A stretch of DNA of 19,333 nucleotides from Planctomycetaceae bacterium (GTDB lineage: Bacteria; Planctomycetota; Planctomycetia; Pirellulales; Pirellulaceae), in NCBI GenBank assembly GCA_018658605.1, contig JABHUV010000136.1:1-19333 (forward strand), in the 5' to 3' direction. The translations under genes were made by a program, and so were the position numbers. The notes under the pieces are model-generated. The model was not told the DNA's origin, did not search any database, and saw nothing but the letters and a program-made list of their open reading frames with translations. Positions 7,675 to 16,253 of the stretch are shown in pieces. Within the stretch, counting starts at the first letter, position 1; each line of letters opens with the position of its first letter.

Positions 7675-10611
7675 TTGATTCGATTACTAAGCATACCATT
7701 ACTGTTTTTATTAATGTTAGGTACGGCGTATAACGAATCCATAGTTGCGCAGACCGTTGATTTCGATCGCGACATCCGGCCAATTTTTTCGAACCATTGC
7801 TACGCTTGCCATGGACCGGATGCGGAGACCCGCGAGGCGGACTTGCGCTTGGACGTCCAAGCAAACCTATTTGCTGTGCGTGATGAGCCTCTGATTACAC
7901 CTGGTGACGTCAAGAACAGTCAATTAATCCATCGTATCACTAGCAAAGATGATGCGGAACAAATGCCACCGGCGGACTTTATTAAACCCTTGTCAACGGA
8001 ACAAATTTTGCTAATACAGCGTTGGGTTAAGCAAGGCGCTGAGTGGAAAGATCATTGGGCGTGGACCTCGCCACAACGCCCCAGTATTCCAGTGTTGAAA
8101 CATTCATTTATTAAGAATGATATTGATAGATTTGTGTTAGCAAAACTGAAGGAGAAAATGGTCAAGCCGAGTAAACGCGCGGATCCCGTAACGTTGGTTC
8201 GTCGCCTCTACTTCGATTTGACCGGTCTACCACCGACAACTGCTCAAGTCCAAGCATTTGTCGAGGATGCGAGTTCCTCGGCGTATCAAGAACTTGTTAC
8301 TGAATTGCTGGCACAACCACAGTTCGGCGAGCGGATGGCAATGTATTGGTTAGATGTGGTGCGTTATGCGGATAGCAATGGCTATCACGCAGACAAAACG
8401 CGCCAAGTCTCACCCTATCGAGACTATGTAATCGAGGCGTTTAACTCTAACAAATCTTATGACGAGTTTGTGCGTGAACAAATCGCGGGCGATCTAATCC
8501 CCAATGCCACCATAGAACAGCAAGTGGCCTCTGCCTTTAATATGTTGCTGCAAACGACCGATGAAGGTGGGGCTCAAGCGAAAGAGTATTTGGCCAAATA
8601 TGCAGCAGATCGAGTACGTAATACGGCGTCGGCTTTTATGGGAGTTACCTTTGGTTGTGCACAATGTCATGATCACAAATACGATCCATTTACGACGAAG
8701 GATTTCTACCAATTCGCTTCTTTCTTTGCTGATATCTCGGAAGTCGGAGTTGGTAACGCGCCAGCTTTTACGGTCATCGATGCCAAACGCCAAGCGGCGA
8801 TAGCTCAAGCGGAAACTACAGTAACTGATGCCCAAGTTGCATTGGCATTAGCAGCAGAGAAAATGGTTCAACAACGGGTAACTTGGGAGGCAAGCCTCAT
8901 CGAGAAAGCACGATCAAATATTCGTTTAACCCCATGGCAATTTTTGGCATCGCTACCTGCCGAGAGTTTTGACCTTGCTCACGATAGATCGTTTTTTGAT
9001 GAAACGGTTCCAGTTGATTTGGCAATTCCGGTTACTGATGTTGCATGGAAACAGCGTGATGAATTCGTGGATGGTAAAATCCATGCGTTACCCGCGCAGG
9101 AGAACATTGCCCACTATTTATTTCGCACATTAACAGCACCACAGGACATGAAATTGGTTTTACGACTTGGTAGCGACGATGGAATTCGAGTGTGGGTCAA
9201 CGGAAAAGAAAAACTAAACAAGAAGATTACTCGCGGAGTCGAGGTTAACCAAGATCGGGTCACCGTAGATTTAAAAAAGGGTGCGAATCAACTGTTGATC
9301 AAAATTTCACAAGGCGGTGGAGGTTGTGGTTTTTATTTTGATTATGATTCGTCAAATCTTCCGGCAGATATTCACCGCATCATTTTAATCGCCGAAAATG
9401 AACGCAGTGAAAAAGATCAAACGACGTTAACGAGTCATTTTCGCGACACTCACCCGGAATTAGCGGGATTGCGAGAAGTGATTACCGATAGCGAAAAAAT
9501 ACTAAAGCAACTTACCGATTCGGCTCCCAAAACGCTCATGACAAAGGTTGCCGCGCCGCGGATGACACGAATTTTACCTCGCGGGAATTGGCAAGATGAT
9601 TCCGGCGAAGAAGTTCAACCTGCGGTGCCCGAATTCATGCAGCCTTTAGATGTGGAGGGTCGTCGTGCCAATCGACTGGATTTGGCCGATTGGATGATAG
9701 ATCCAAATAACCCACTGACCGCGCGCGTTTTTGTAAACCGACTCTGGAAAATACTTTTTGGCAATGGCCTAGCACAACCGCTTGATGATATTGGCAGTCA
9801 GGGATCACGGCCGATACATCCTGAATTATTAGATTGGCTTGCTATCGAATTTATGGAAAACGGTTGGGATGTAAAACATATAGTGAAACTACTTGTAGCA
9901 TCTGGGACGTACCAACAATCTTCCAACGGGTCAGCGGCAATGACCGCTCGTGATCCTTACAACCATCTGCTAGCACGACAAACCCAATTCCGCTTAGACG
10001 CCGAAATGGTGCGTGACAATGCATTGGCCGTGAGCGGATTGTTGACTCGCGATATTGGTGGTGTGAGTGTTAAGCCTTACCAACCTGTGGGGTATTGGAA
10101 GCATATGAATTTTCCGAAACGTCAGTGGACTCCGTCGGGCGGTGATAATGCGTATCGCCGTGGTCTGTACACGCACTGGCAACGCATGTTCTTGCACCCG
10201 TCGCTGTTAGCATTTGACGCACCGAGTCGTGAGGAGTGTACCGTCGAGCGCCCGCGTTCTAATACGCCACAGCAAGCTTTAGTTTTATTGAACGATCCAA
10301 CCTATGTGGAAGCTGCTCGAGTATTTGCACTGCGTATTATTAACGAAGGCGGAACGGACTCGAAGCAACGTTTAAATTGGGCATTTGAAACGGCGTTGTC
10401 TCGGCAAGCGACTAAACAGGAATCTGTCGTGTTGCTGGATGTTTATGGGAAACATCTAGTCATGTACCAAACGGACACCGACTCGGCTAAATCTTTAGTG
10501 GCGGTTGGCAATGCTATCAATCCACCGCAGGTGGATGTTGCCGAGCACGCGGCATGGACGTCGATTGCTCGAATTATCTTCAATTTACACGAGTCTATAA
10601 CTCGTAACTAA
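7675..10611 (+). CDS. Planctomycete cytochrome-type protein PSCyt1-PSCyt2(DUF1549)-PSD1(DUF1553)
   Basis: A 978-residue secreted protein of a family greatly expanded in planctomycetes. The TTG start is set by GAAGGAG seven bases upstream and gives a signal peptide (MIRLLSIPLLFLLMLGTAY) with likely cleavage after about residue 26. Domains in order: PSCyt1 with haem-binding CYACH (42-46, then GPD); PSCyt2/DUF1549 from about 148, with LYFDLTGLPPT and a second motif CAQCH (328-332, then DHKYDP); a central insert at about 450-570 that resembles a PA14-like carbohydrate-binding fold (RLGSDDGIRVWVNG); and PSD1/DUF1553 from about 680 (TARVFVNRLWKILFG) to about 910 (NTPQQALVLLND). It is followed after 38 bases by a DUF1501 gene, the usual partner. 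The pair is thought to act outside the cytoplasm in polysaccharide or sulfated-glycan use, but its biochemistry is not settled. No frameshift is visible. Confidence 0.93.
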   Translation: MIRLLSIPLLFLLMLGTAYNESIVAQTVDFDRDIRPIFSNHCYACHGPDAETREADLRLDVQANLFAVRDEPLITPGDVKNSQLIHRITSKDDAEQMPPADFIKPLSTEQILLIQRWVKQGAEWKDHWAWTSPQRPSIPVLKHSFIKNDIDRFVLAKLKEKMVKPSKRADPVTLVRRLYFDLTGLPPTTAQVQAFVEDASSSAYQELVTELLAQPQFGERMAMYWLDVVRYADSNGYHADKTRQVSPYRDYVIEAFNSNKSYDEFVREQIAGDLIPNATIEQQVASAFNMLLQTTDEGGAQAKEYLAKYAADRVRNTASAFMGVTFGCAQCHDHKYDPFTTKDFYQFASFFADISEVGVGNAPAFTVIDAKRQAAIAQAETTVTDAQVALALAAEKMVQQRVTWEASLIEKARSNIRLTPWQFLASLPAESFDLAHDRSFFDETVPVDLAIPVTDVAWKQRDEFVDGKIHALPAQENIAHYLFRTLTAPQDMKLVLRLGSDDGIRVWVNGKEKLNKKITRGVEVNQDRVTVDLKKGANQLLIKISQGGGGCGFYFDYDSSNLPADIHRIILIAENERSEKDQTTLTSHFRDTHPELAGLREVITDSEKILKQLTDSAPKTLMTKVAAPRMTRILPRGNWQDDSGEEVQPAVPEFMQPLDVEGRRANRLDLADWMIDPNNPLTARVFVNRLWKILFGNGLAQPLDDIGSQGSRPIHPELLDWLAIEFMENGWDVKHIVKLLVASGTYQQSSNGSAAMTARDPYNHLLARQTQFRLDAEMVRDNALAVSGLLTRDIGGVSVKPYQPVGYWKHMNFPKRQWTPSGGDNAYRRGLYTHWQRMFLHPSLLAFDAPSREECTVERPRSNTPQQALVLLNDPTYVEAARVFALRIINEGGTDSKQRLNWAFETALSRQATKQESVVLLDVYGKHLVMYQTDTDSAKSLVAVGNAINPPQVDVAEHAAWTSIARIIFNLHESITRN

Positions 10612-10649
10612 GCACTTCATTTTTCTTTCATTTCTTTAGTAGACAAACC

Positions 10650-12101
10650 ATGAAAAAATTAATATCGACGGATGACAAGGTTTCGGCTGCCGTAAATCGA
10701 CGCTGCTTCTTAGGCAAAGGCGTTCAAGGAGTTGGTACTTTAGGGTTGGCTGCACTTTTACAGCAGTCGTTAACTCAAGGGAAGGAAACCGATGTACAAG
10801 TACCCCGTTGGCCGGGAATTTTGAATGGTAAGTTACATCATGAAGCGAAAGCTAAACGAGTTATATTTCTCACGATGGCTGGCGGCATGTCGCATTTAGA
10901 AACGTTCGACCATCGGCCCAAATTGGCTGAAATGGACGGAAAACCGATGCCAGAGTCCTATACTGAGGGACAGCCCATCGCGCAACTCCAAAACAAGCCA
11001 TTGAAATGTCTCGCGCCCCAACATGCATTTACCAAGCATGGTGAGTCGGGGGTAGAGCTTTCGAATATATTTCCGCATTTAGCGACAGTTGCGGATGAAT
11101 TAGCAATTGTACGATCTCTAACCACAGATGCGATCAACCATGATCCCGCTCATACGTTTATGAATACGGGCACAACGATAAGTGGACGACCATCGATGGG
11201 ATCTTGGTTTACCTATGGCTTGGGCGCCGAAACGGAAAATCTACCAGGGTTTGTCGTTTTGACATCCTCCGGTGGCGGGCAAGATCAACCAATTGCATCG
11301 CGGCAGTGGCATAGTGGATTTTTACCGAGTCGATTTCAAGGCGTACATTTTCATGGCCAGGGCGACCCTGTGTTGTATGTGAATAATCCGCCAGGCGTGT
11401 CGCGTGCTCAGCAACGTGACATTGTGAAAGCGGTTCAGAAAATAAATCGTCTACGATCGGCCTCCATCAACGATACAGAAATTGCCACTCGGATAAGCCA
11501 GTACGAAATGGCATTTAGGATGCAAGCGAGTGTTCCAGACTTGGTTGATATCAGTCAGGAAACAGAAGCGACGTTAGAAATGTATGGTACGAAAGGTGGT
11601 GACGGTAGTTTCGCATCAAATTGTTTGCTTGCGCGTCGACTAGCCGAACGTGGCACTCGATTTATTCAGTTGTATCATCGAGGTTGGGATCATCATGGTG
11701 GCATCAAGAATGCGAGTGCTGGAACTGCAAAATTGATCGACCAAGGTGTAACCGCTTTGATCAAAGATCTCAAGCAGCGTGATATGCTTAAAGATACTTT
11801 GATTGTATTTGCCAGTGAATTTGGACGTACCCCGATGGCTCAGGGCAACGGCCGTGACCATCACATCAAGGGGTTCTCTGTATGGTTAGCTGGGGGTGGC
11901 ATTAAAGGTGGTATCACTCATGGTTCCACAGACGACCTCGGGTATAACGCTGTTGAAGGTGTCGTTTCTGTGCATGACCTCCACGCCACGATGATGCACG
12001 TGTTAGGAATTGACCATGAAAAAATGACGGTCTCATTCCAAGGACGTGATTTCCGACTAACCGATATATCCGGTAATCCCGTGCAAGCTTTGTTAGTTTA
12101 A
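10650..12101 (+). CDS. DUF1501 protein, Tat-exported
   Basis: A 483-residue protein of the DUF1501 family, related to the alkaline phosphatase/sulfatase superfamily. The N-terminus has a twin-arginine motif (NRRCFLGKG, Arg17-Arg18) followed by a hydrophobic stretch (GVGTLGLAALL), so it should be folded before export. Family motifs include MAGGMSHLETFDHRPKL, NHDPAHTFMNTG and, near residues 386-405, ASEFGRTPMAQGNGRDHH; these are the probable metal-binding regions. It follows the PSCyt gene by 38 bases with no promoter or terminator between them, so the two form an operon as in other planctomycetes. The catalytic activity is not established for the family. ATG 10650 is the natural start because it places the RR motif correctly; no good Shine-Dalgarno precedes it. 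Confidence 0.93.
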   Translation: MKKLISTDDKVSAAVNRRCFLGKGVQGVGTLGLAALLQQSLTQGKETDVQVPRWPGILNGKLHHEAKAKRVIFLTMAGGMSHLETFDHRPKLAEMDGKPMPESYTEGQPIAQLQNKPLKCLAPQHAFTKHGESGVELSNIFPHLATVADELAIVRSLTTDAINHDPAHTFMNTGTTISGRPSMGSWFTYGLGAETENLPGFVVLTSSGGGQDQPIASRQWHSGFLPSRFQGVHFHGQGDPVLYVNNPPGVSRAQQRDIVKAVQKINRLRSASINDTEIATRISQYEMAFRMQASVPDLVDISQETEATLEMYGTKGGDGSFASNCLLARRLAERGTRFIQLYHRGWDHHGGIKNASAGTAKLIDQGVTALIKDLKQRDMLKDTLIVFASEFGRTPMAQGNGRDHHIKGFSVWLAGGGIKGGITHGSTDDLGYNAVEGVVSVHDLHATMMHVLGIDHEKMTVSFQGRDFRLTDISGNPVQALLV

Positions 12102-12115
12102 CGTGGCATGTTATA

Positions 12116-12139
12116 AAATCACATTGCCGGCCGTGATTT
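12116..12139. terminator. Hairpin AAATCAC-N10-GTGATTT after the DUF1501 gene
   Basis: Perfect seven-base arms at 12116-12122 and 12133-12139, with a GC-rich loop (ATTGCCGGCC), begin 14 bases after the DUF1501 stop. No U-run follows, so it is at best a weak terminator or a 3'-end stabilising hairpin for the PSCyt-DUF1501 transcript. Confidence 0.35.
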
Positions 12140-12198
12140 AACGTATAAAGGTCGCGAATTAGTGTTTTTATAAGCATCTTTAAAAATCAAGAAAAGTG

Positions 12199-12227
12199 TT
12201 GACGCGGTACCCTGAGCAACTTATCTT
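12199..12227 (+). promoter_or_regulatory. Candidate sigma70-type promoter for the FHA gene
   Basis: TTGACG (12199-12204, 5 of 6) and TATCTT (12222-12227, 4 of 6) are exactly 17 bases apart. Transcription would start near 12234, about 94 bases before ATG 12328. The site overlaps the GTG at 12196, which argues against that longer start for the FHA protein. Confidence 0.5.
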
Positions 12228-12327
12228 GAAGGTACTTCTTAACGGAAGCCTACCTGAGATTTACGATCCTCCCCCCAAAAATCCCCTCCACGTTTTCCCG
12301 CCCCACCATTCTCAATTCACCCAAACT

Positions 12328-12645
12328 ATGCCTTCAGCCATTTCTCACTCGATCGCGGTGCAACTCATTCCGGCTGATCCGGAAGCCAGTAGTGCATTAA
12401 TTTTAGATCGATATCCAGTAGTTTTGGGACGAGGCGACGAAGTTGATTATCAAATTGAAGATCGATTTCTCAGTCGCGGCCACTGTCAGCTTGATTGTGA
12501 GGACGGTGTTGTCACTGTGAGGGATCTCGACTCGCGACATGGCACGTTTGTGAATGAATCACGTATCCAAGAATCTGTATTGTCATCTGGAGATACACTG
12601 CGTATTGGTTTAACGCGGTTCGTTGTTTCGTTCTTGGATAGTTAA
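12328..12645 (+). CDS. Small stand-alone FHA-domain protein
   Basis: A 105-residue protein that is almost entirely one forkhead-associated domain, which binds phosphothreonine peptides. Conserved positions are visible: GRG (34-36), SRGH (Ser49, Arg50, His52), DLDSRHGTFVN (Asn76), then SSGDTLRIG (87-94). There is no signal peptide, membrane segment or other domain, so it should be a cytoplasmic adaptor in Ser/Thr-kinase signalling, common in planctomycetes. The frame stays open upstream to GTG 12196, but the added 44 residues look non-coding (proline-rich, from C-rich DNA) and a promoter overlaps that start, so ATG 12328 is preferred. It converges with the SDR gene, with only 10 bases between the stops. 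No kinase or phosphatase is next to it, so its partner is unknown. Confidence 0.85.
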   Translation: MPSAISHSIAVQLIPADPEASSALILDRYPVVLGRGDEVDYQIEDRFLSRGHCQLDCEDGVVTVRDLDSRHGTFVNESRIQESVLSSGDTLRIGLTRFVVSFLDS

Positions 12646-12655
12646 ACGCAAGTGT

Positions 12656-13465
12656 TTATCGAGTGAGATCGATAGAGTTGGAGCTCGAGGTGCACTTGCG
12701 GTCGAGATGCGTATATCCTCCGTCGACGTAGAGGATCTGTCCTGTCGTATGGCTTGACCGTGGCGATGCCAAAAAGACGACTGTATTCGCAATTTCTTGA
12801 GCAGTCGTGAAACGTTGTTGTAGTGGGATCAATTGTTCAACCGATCGTTTGGCTGCCGTAGAATCTTCAGCTTGGTCAATCAACTCGGCATAGAGTGGAG
12901 TCCAAGTCTCAGCAGGTAATACAGTGTTCACTCGGATACTGTAAGGTGCTAAATCAACAGCCCATTCTCTTGTTAACCCATTGATTCCGCCTTTGGCTGC
13001 GGCATAACCGGATGTTCCCCCCTGACCGGTTGTGGCTACCTTACTACCAATGTTGACGACTGCACCTTGCGATGTTTTGAGGGCGTCGAGCGAAAAATGT
13101 AACATACTGTAATAGTGGACTAAATTACGTTGCAGTGATTCGTTGAAAGCGGCAGGGCCATCTTCAAGCGTCACTCCATCGTTCACTCCAGCATTGTTCA
13201 CTAATACGTCGATCCGGCCAAATTGCTTGAGAGCAAAGTTGACCGCTTGTTGACAGCCATTTGTTTGGCTCAAATCGCCTTGAATGAACAAGCACTGTTT
13301 TCCCTTTTCGGCATATTCAGCCTGTAAAGCTTCACCTTCGTCTGTGGAACGATTGACGTTAACAACATGTGCACCTTCAGCGAGAAACTCGTGAACGATC
13401 GCCGCCCCAATACCCTTAGACCCACCGGTAACGAGGACAACTTTGTCTGTTAAATCTAGATCCAT
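12656..13465 (-). CDS. SDR-family NAD(P)-dependent oxidoreductase
   Basis: A 269-residue classical short-chain dehydrogenase. Motifs are complete: TGGSKGIG for cofactor binding (13-20), NNAG (90-93), catalytic Ser141, and Tyr154/Lys158 in YAAAK. The stretch VLPAETWTPLYAEL after the active site resembles the region in L-fucose dehydrogenases, so a sugar substrate is possible, but the family is too broad to be sure. The C-terminal tail after YVDGGYTHLD adds about 16 residues (KCTSSSNSIDLTR). It lies 62 bases downstream of the CehA/McbA-type gene on the same strand, so the two may be co-transcribed. It is cytoplasmic, with no signal peptide. Confidence 0.92.
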   Translation of the reverse strand: MDLDLTDKVVLVTGGSKGIGAAIVHEFLAEGAHVVNVNRSTDEGEALQAEYAEKGKQCLFIQGDLSQTNGCQQAVNFALKQFGRIDVLVNNAGVNDGVTLEDGPAAFNESLQRNLVHYYSMLHFSLDALKTSQGAVVNIGSKVATTGQGGTSGYAAAKGGINGLTREWAVDLAPYSIRVNTVLPAETWTPLYAELIDQAEDSTAAKRSVEQLIPLQQRFTTAQEIANTVVFLASPRSSHTTGQILYVDGGYTHLDRKCTSSSNSIDLTR

Positions 13466-13527
13466 AGCAATGCGATAACCGTGTAAATTGAGCGAACTGT
13501 AATCGAGTAGTAGAAAGAGGATATTAT

Positions 13528-16014
13528 TTAGTGTTTGAGTTCAAATCCGAGATTGTCTCGGTTAGGCCCAAAGCCATCGCCATCGAGGTCAACATAAATA
13601 GGATTAGCAACGGCGGCTGGCATCAACTCCCCCCAACGTGGTCCCTGCACTCGACCAATCTTAAGATTTTCACCAGCAGTTGCAACGATGATATGCGTAT
13701 CTTCGGTAAGGTCGACCGCAATTTCTGCTTCGAATTTCACGGTACCATTTCTGAACATGTTGGCATGAGTACGGCGAGTGAAGTTTAATTTGTCGGTCAT
13801 TTTCCCGTTGAGTAGTAGCTGTACGCGGTTTACATCGATCCAGTTGGGGCATTGGATGCGGATGTTTACGTAGACGGTGGCGTTTTTTGACAGTATGTCG
13901 TCGCCCGGAAACGCTGCCTGTCCACGAATTCCATTGGAGATTATGACCTCCATAAACGGGCCATTGGTCATGATGACGTTACCTGCCTTGGACGATTTTA
14001 CAATGTCTTTGGTGCGAATACGCCCAGGGTTATCTGTCGGTGATTTGACATAATTACGGATGTAGCCGACGCCGTGTTCGTTGTAATGCGAGTCGGAATT
14101 CACAACACCCGGAATGCGGTATCCTAAGTTGAGTAATTGCATCCAGTGGAACATGACAGGAGTCTTGTCAGACGTTGGTTTAGGTGATTCTGGAACATCA
14201 AATATAGACTGTAACGGGTGTACTTCCATGACATCCATGTATCGAAGCATATCTCGGAAACCACCATCTGGTGTGTCGTCACGATCACGGTCTTGATAGA
14301 TTTGCATCAGCGTCGGATGGTCTTCTTGGACTAATTTGTAGGCATTATCATTCCAAGCAGCAAGTTTAGCGATTTGACGAACGGGGTCGTCTTCGATAGT
14401 CGGTCCCCCACCATCCTGGGTGCGTGGTACATGTTTAAGTGGAAAAGCGTTTTGATGATTTACAGGCAATTCGCGTCCGGTCAGTTCCATGCCAGTTGAA
14501 GTTCCCATTAAGTGTTCCACGCCTAGTTCTTTTAGCAGTGGAGTGTAGGAACTAATGCGTTGATGTTCCGTACAGGGTGCATAGTCAATCTGTTCACAAA
14601 TAAGTGTAATGACGCGTCCGATTTGGACAGAGGTATTATCGCCAGAGGGAGAAGAATGGGTGTGGTAGTCTGTACTAACCCAACCTGACGTATCGACCAC
14701 ATGGTCGAGTTGGATTTCAAGGTTGGTTGTTTGACCGGCTTTGATGTTTACGGTTTTAACGACGACATCATGTTCTGGGCCGTGACTAAATATCAGATCA
14801 TATGTTCCCGGTGTTAACTCTTGGCGGAATGTTCCGTGTAAGGCGTAGTAAAGATTGAGTGCACGTACGGCCGCCTGTTTAGGGCCAAAGTCAGGATCTT
14901 CGGTCTCACCTGTTCCGTAAAATGTAATTTTGCAGCCAATCGGAATTCCACGTTGATTTGTGATACGTGCTGCAACGTAGCCACAGGGATCAAAAGTAAT
15001 TGTTTTTTTTATGGCGGACTCGAAAGTGATATCAAAAGTCTGGTCGGGTCGTCCTTGGGCAGAACAAACAGCGGTGTATTTGCCATGAGCGAGTTCGAAT
15101 TCGGCAGTACCTAGTCCGTTGGTGCGGATGTCGCCATAAAAGGTTCCATCTCTGCTAAGGCGAATATTTGCGTTGTGAATTGGACCAGCGTTATCCTTAC
15201 AGGTCAATTTAACGTTGGATGTTTTATTCTCGGTCCGCTCTGCAAACTCTGCTTGAATACCCAATAGGCTTCCACTAGGAATTAGAGTTCGTGAGAGTTG
15301 AGCCGTTGCCTTTGGTGCGACGATTAGGTCACTGGACTTGTCTTGTTCGTATTTGAGAATTCGTCCACCGCCACCGGTACGAGTGATGGAGTATCCGTTC
15401 GCCATAATCCCGTAAGCTTGGCGAAACCAATTATCATTGGTCCAGTACATGCCGTTTTGCACTCCAGAGGTAAAAGGAGAATCTGCACGGATGCCATCTT
15501 GGAGCGAGATTGTTTGATCCGCCTCTGAATGGTTGTGATACGCCGTGGAGATTGCCAGACCGCTGTCGCCATTTCCTAGTGAATATGTCAACACTGCCTG
15601 CACTGAATCAGCACGTTTTAGACTGGTAAAGGAGAGAGTTGCCGTTCCATCTTTGGTGTGTTGGATTTTTACTGCTGCTTCGTCGGTAAAGGTAAATCGT
15701 TGGTTGGTAGGATAGAAACAACTGAGTTGGTCGTTGTTGTCATCATTGCGGGTTAAATCAAGGACACCACCATAGACGTTACGCACGGTCAAATTGGCAT
15801 TACGACCCTGTTTGGGTTGAGCAATGATTGCTGTTAGCACGTCATTACGGATGGCATAATCGCCGTAAATGGCATCGACTTCTTTTCCTGCCGGAACAAA
15901 GTCGTCCCAGTTTTTAGGGGTGAGTCTGGTAACTTCAGCAGCATTTCCAACAGCTGCGACAGTACAGGAGAAGAGCAATAGTGTAACAATGGTTATGGAC
16001 GTTGTTCTGGACAT
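13528..16014 (-). CDS. Secreted CehA/McbA-type PHP-superfamily metallohydrolase
   Basis: An 828-residue protein with a signal peptide (hydrophobic residues 7-22, likely cleavage after AVGNAA, about 26). The N-terminal 430 residues are beta-rich, with two carboxypeptidase-regulatory-like repeats (about 265-335 and 342-435). The catalytic PHP domain starts at about 445: DYHTHSS (His451, His453), CTEHQ (481-485), EVHP (His599) and NSDSHYNEHG (Asp641, His643), all plausible metal ligands. CehA and McbA are carbamate-ester hydrolases; members of this architecture in planctomycetes are not characterised, so the substrate is open. The C-terminus has DLDGDGFGPNRDNLG, a Ca-binding-like loop. It is the first gene of a likely two-gene minus-strand unit with the SDR. 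It is divergent from the M20D gene, with 239 bases between starts. Confidence 0.88.
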   Translation of the reverse strand: MSRTTSITIVTLLLFSCTVAAVGNAAEVTRLTPKNWDDFVPAGKEVDAIYGDYAIRNDVLTAIIAQPKQGRNANLTVRNVYGGVLDLTRNDDNNDQLSCFYPTNQRFTFTDEAAVKIQHTKDGTATLSFTSLKRADSVQAVLTYSLGNGDSGLAISTAYHNHSEADQTISLQDGIRADSPFTSGVQNGMYWTNDNWFRQAYGIMANGYSITRTGGGGRILKYEQDKSSDLIVAPKATAQLSRTLIPSGSLLGIQAEFAERTENKTSNVKLTCKDNAGPIHNANIRLSRDGTFYGDIRTNGLGTAEFELAHGKYTAVCSAQGRPDQTFDITFESAIKKTITFDPCGYVAARITNQRGIPIGCKITFYGTGETEDPDFGPKQAAVRALNLYYALHGTFRQELTPGTYDLIFSHGPEHDVVVKTVNIKAGQTTNLEIQLDHVVDTSGWVSTDYHTHSSPSGDNTSVQIGRVITLICEQIDYAPCTEHQRISSYTPLLKELGVEHLMGTSTGMELTGRELPVNHQNAFPLKHVPRTQDGGGPTIEDDPVRQIAKLAAWNDNAYKLVQEDHPTLMQIYQDRDRDDTPDGGFRDMLRYMDVMEVHPLQSIFDVPESPKPTSDKTPVMFHWMQLLNLGYRIPGVVNSDSHYNEHGVGYIRNYVKSPTDNPGRIRTKDIVKSSKAGNVIMTNGPFMEVIISNGIRGQAAFPGDDILSKNATVYVNIRIQCPNWIDVNRVQLLLNGKMTDKLNFTRRTHANMFRNGTVKFEAEIAVDLTEDTHIIVATAGENLKIGRVQGPRWGELMPAAVANPIYVDLDGDGFGPNRDNLGFELKH

Positions 16015-16253
16015 GATCGATTCCTAATGCACGCGGAAAGATAGAACTATATTGGCTAGCCGTTCATTGTAACCCTTTTCAACGAGTGAAACATGAGGTG
16101 GGTTAACAGTGATGCTGCGGCGGACAAACTTCTATAGGGATCGTGTTTTGATTTGGCAAAAGAACTAACAACATTTGGACGTTGATTTTATGTACTATTG
16201 TCTTATGGAATTTTCATTTAATAGAAACTACAAGCACTTTCGGGATTTATAAA

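Noticed and set aside
8494..8835. 113-codon minus-strand frame inside the PSCyt gene.
   Set aside because: Antisense to DUF1549 residues including the CAQCH motif; no independent evidence of coding.
12196..12327. N-terminal extension of the FHA protein from GTG 12196.
   Set aside because: The added residues are low-complexity and proline-rich, do not belong to the FHA fold, and the start overlaps a good promoter.
16182..16253. TTG start adding 24 residues to the M20D amidohydrolase.
   Set aside because: Family members begin near MQAQEILDEA and the ATG at 16254 gives a normal length; the extension looks non-coding.
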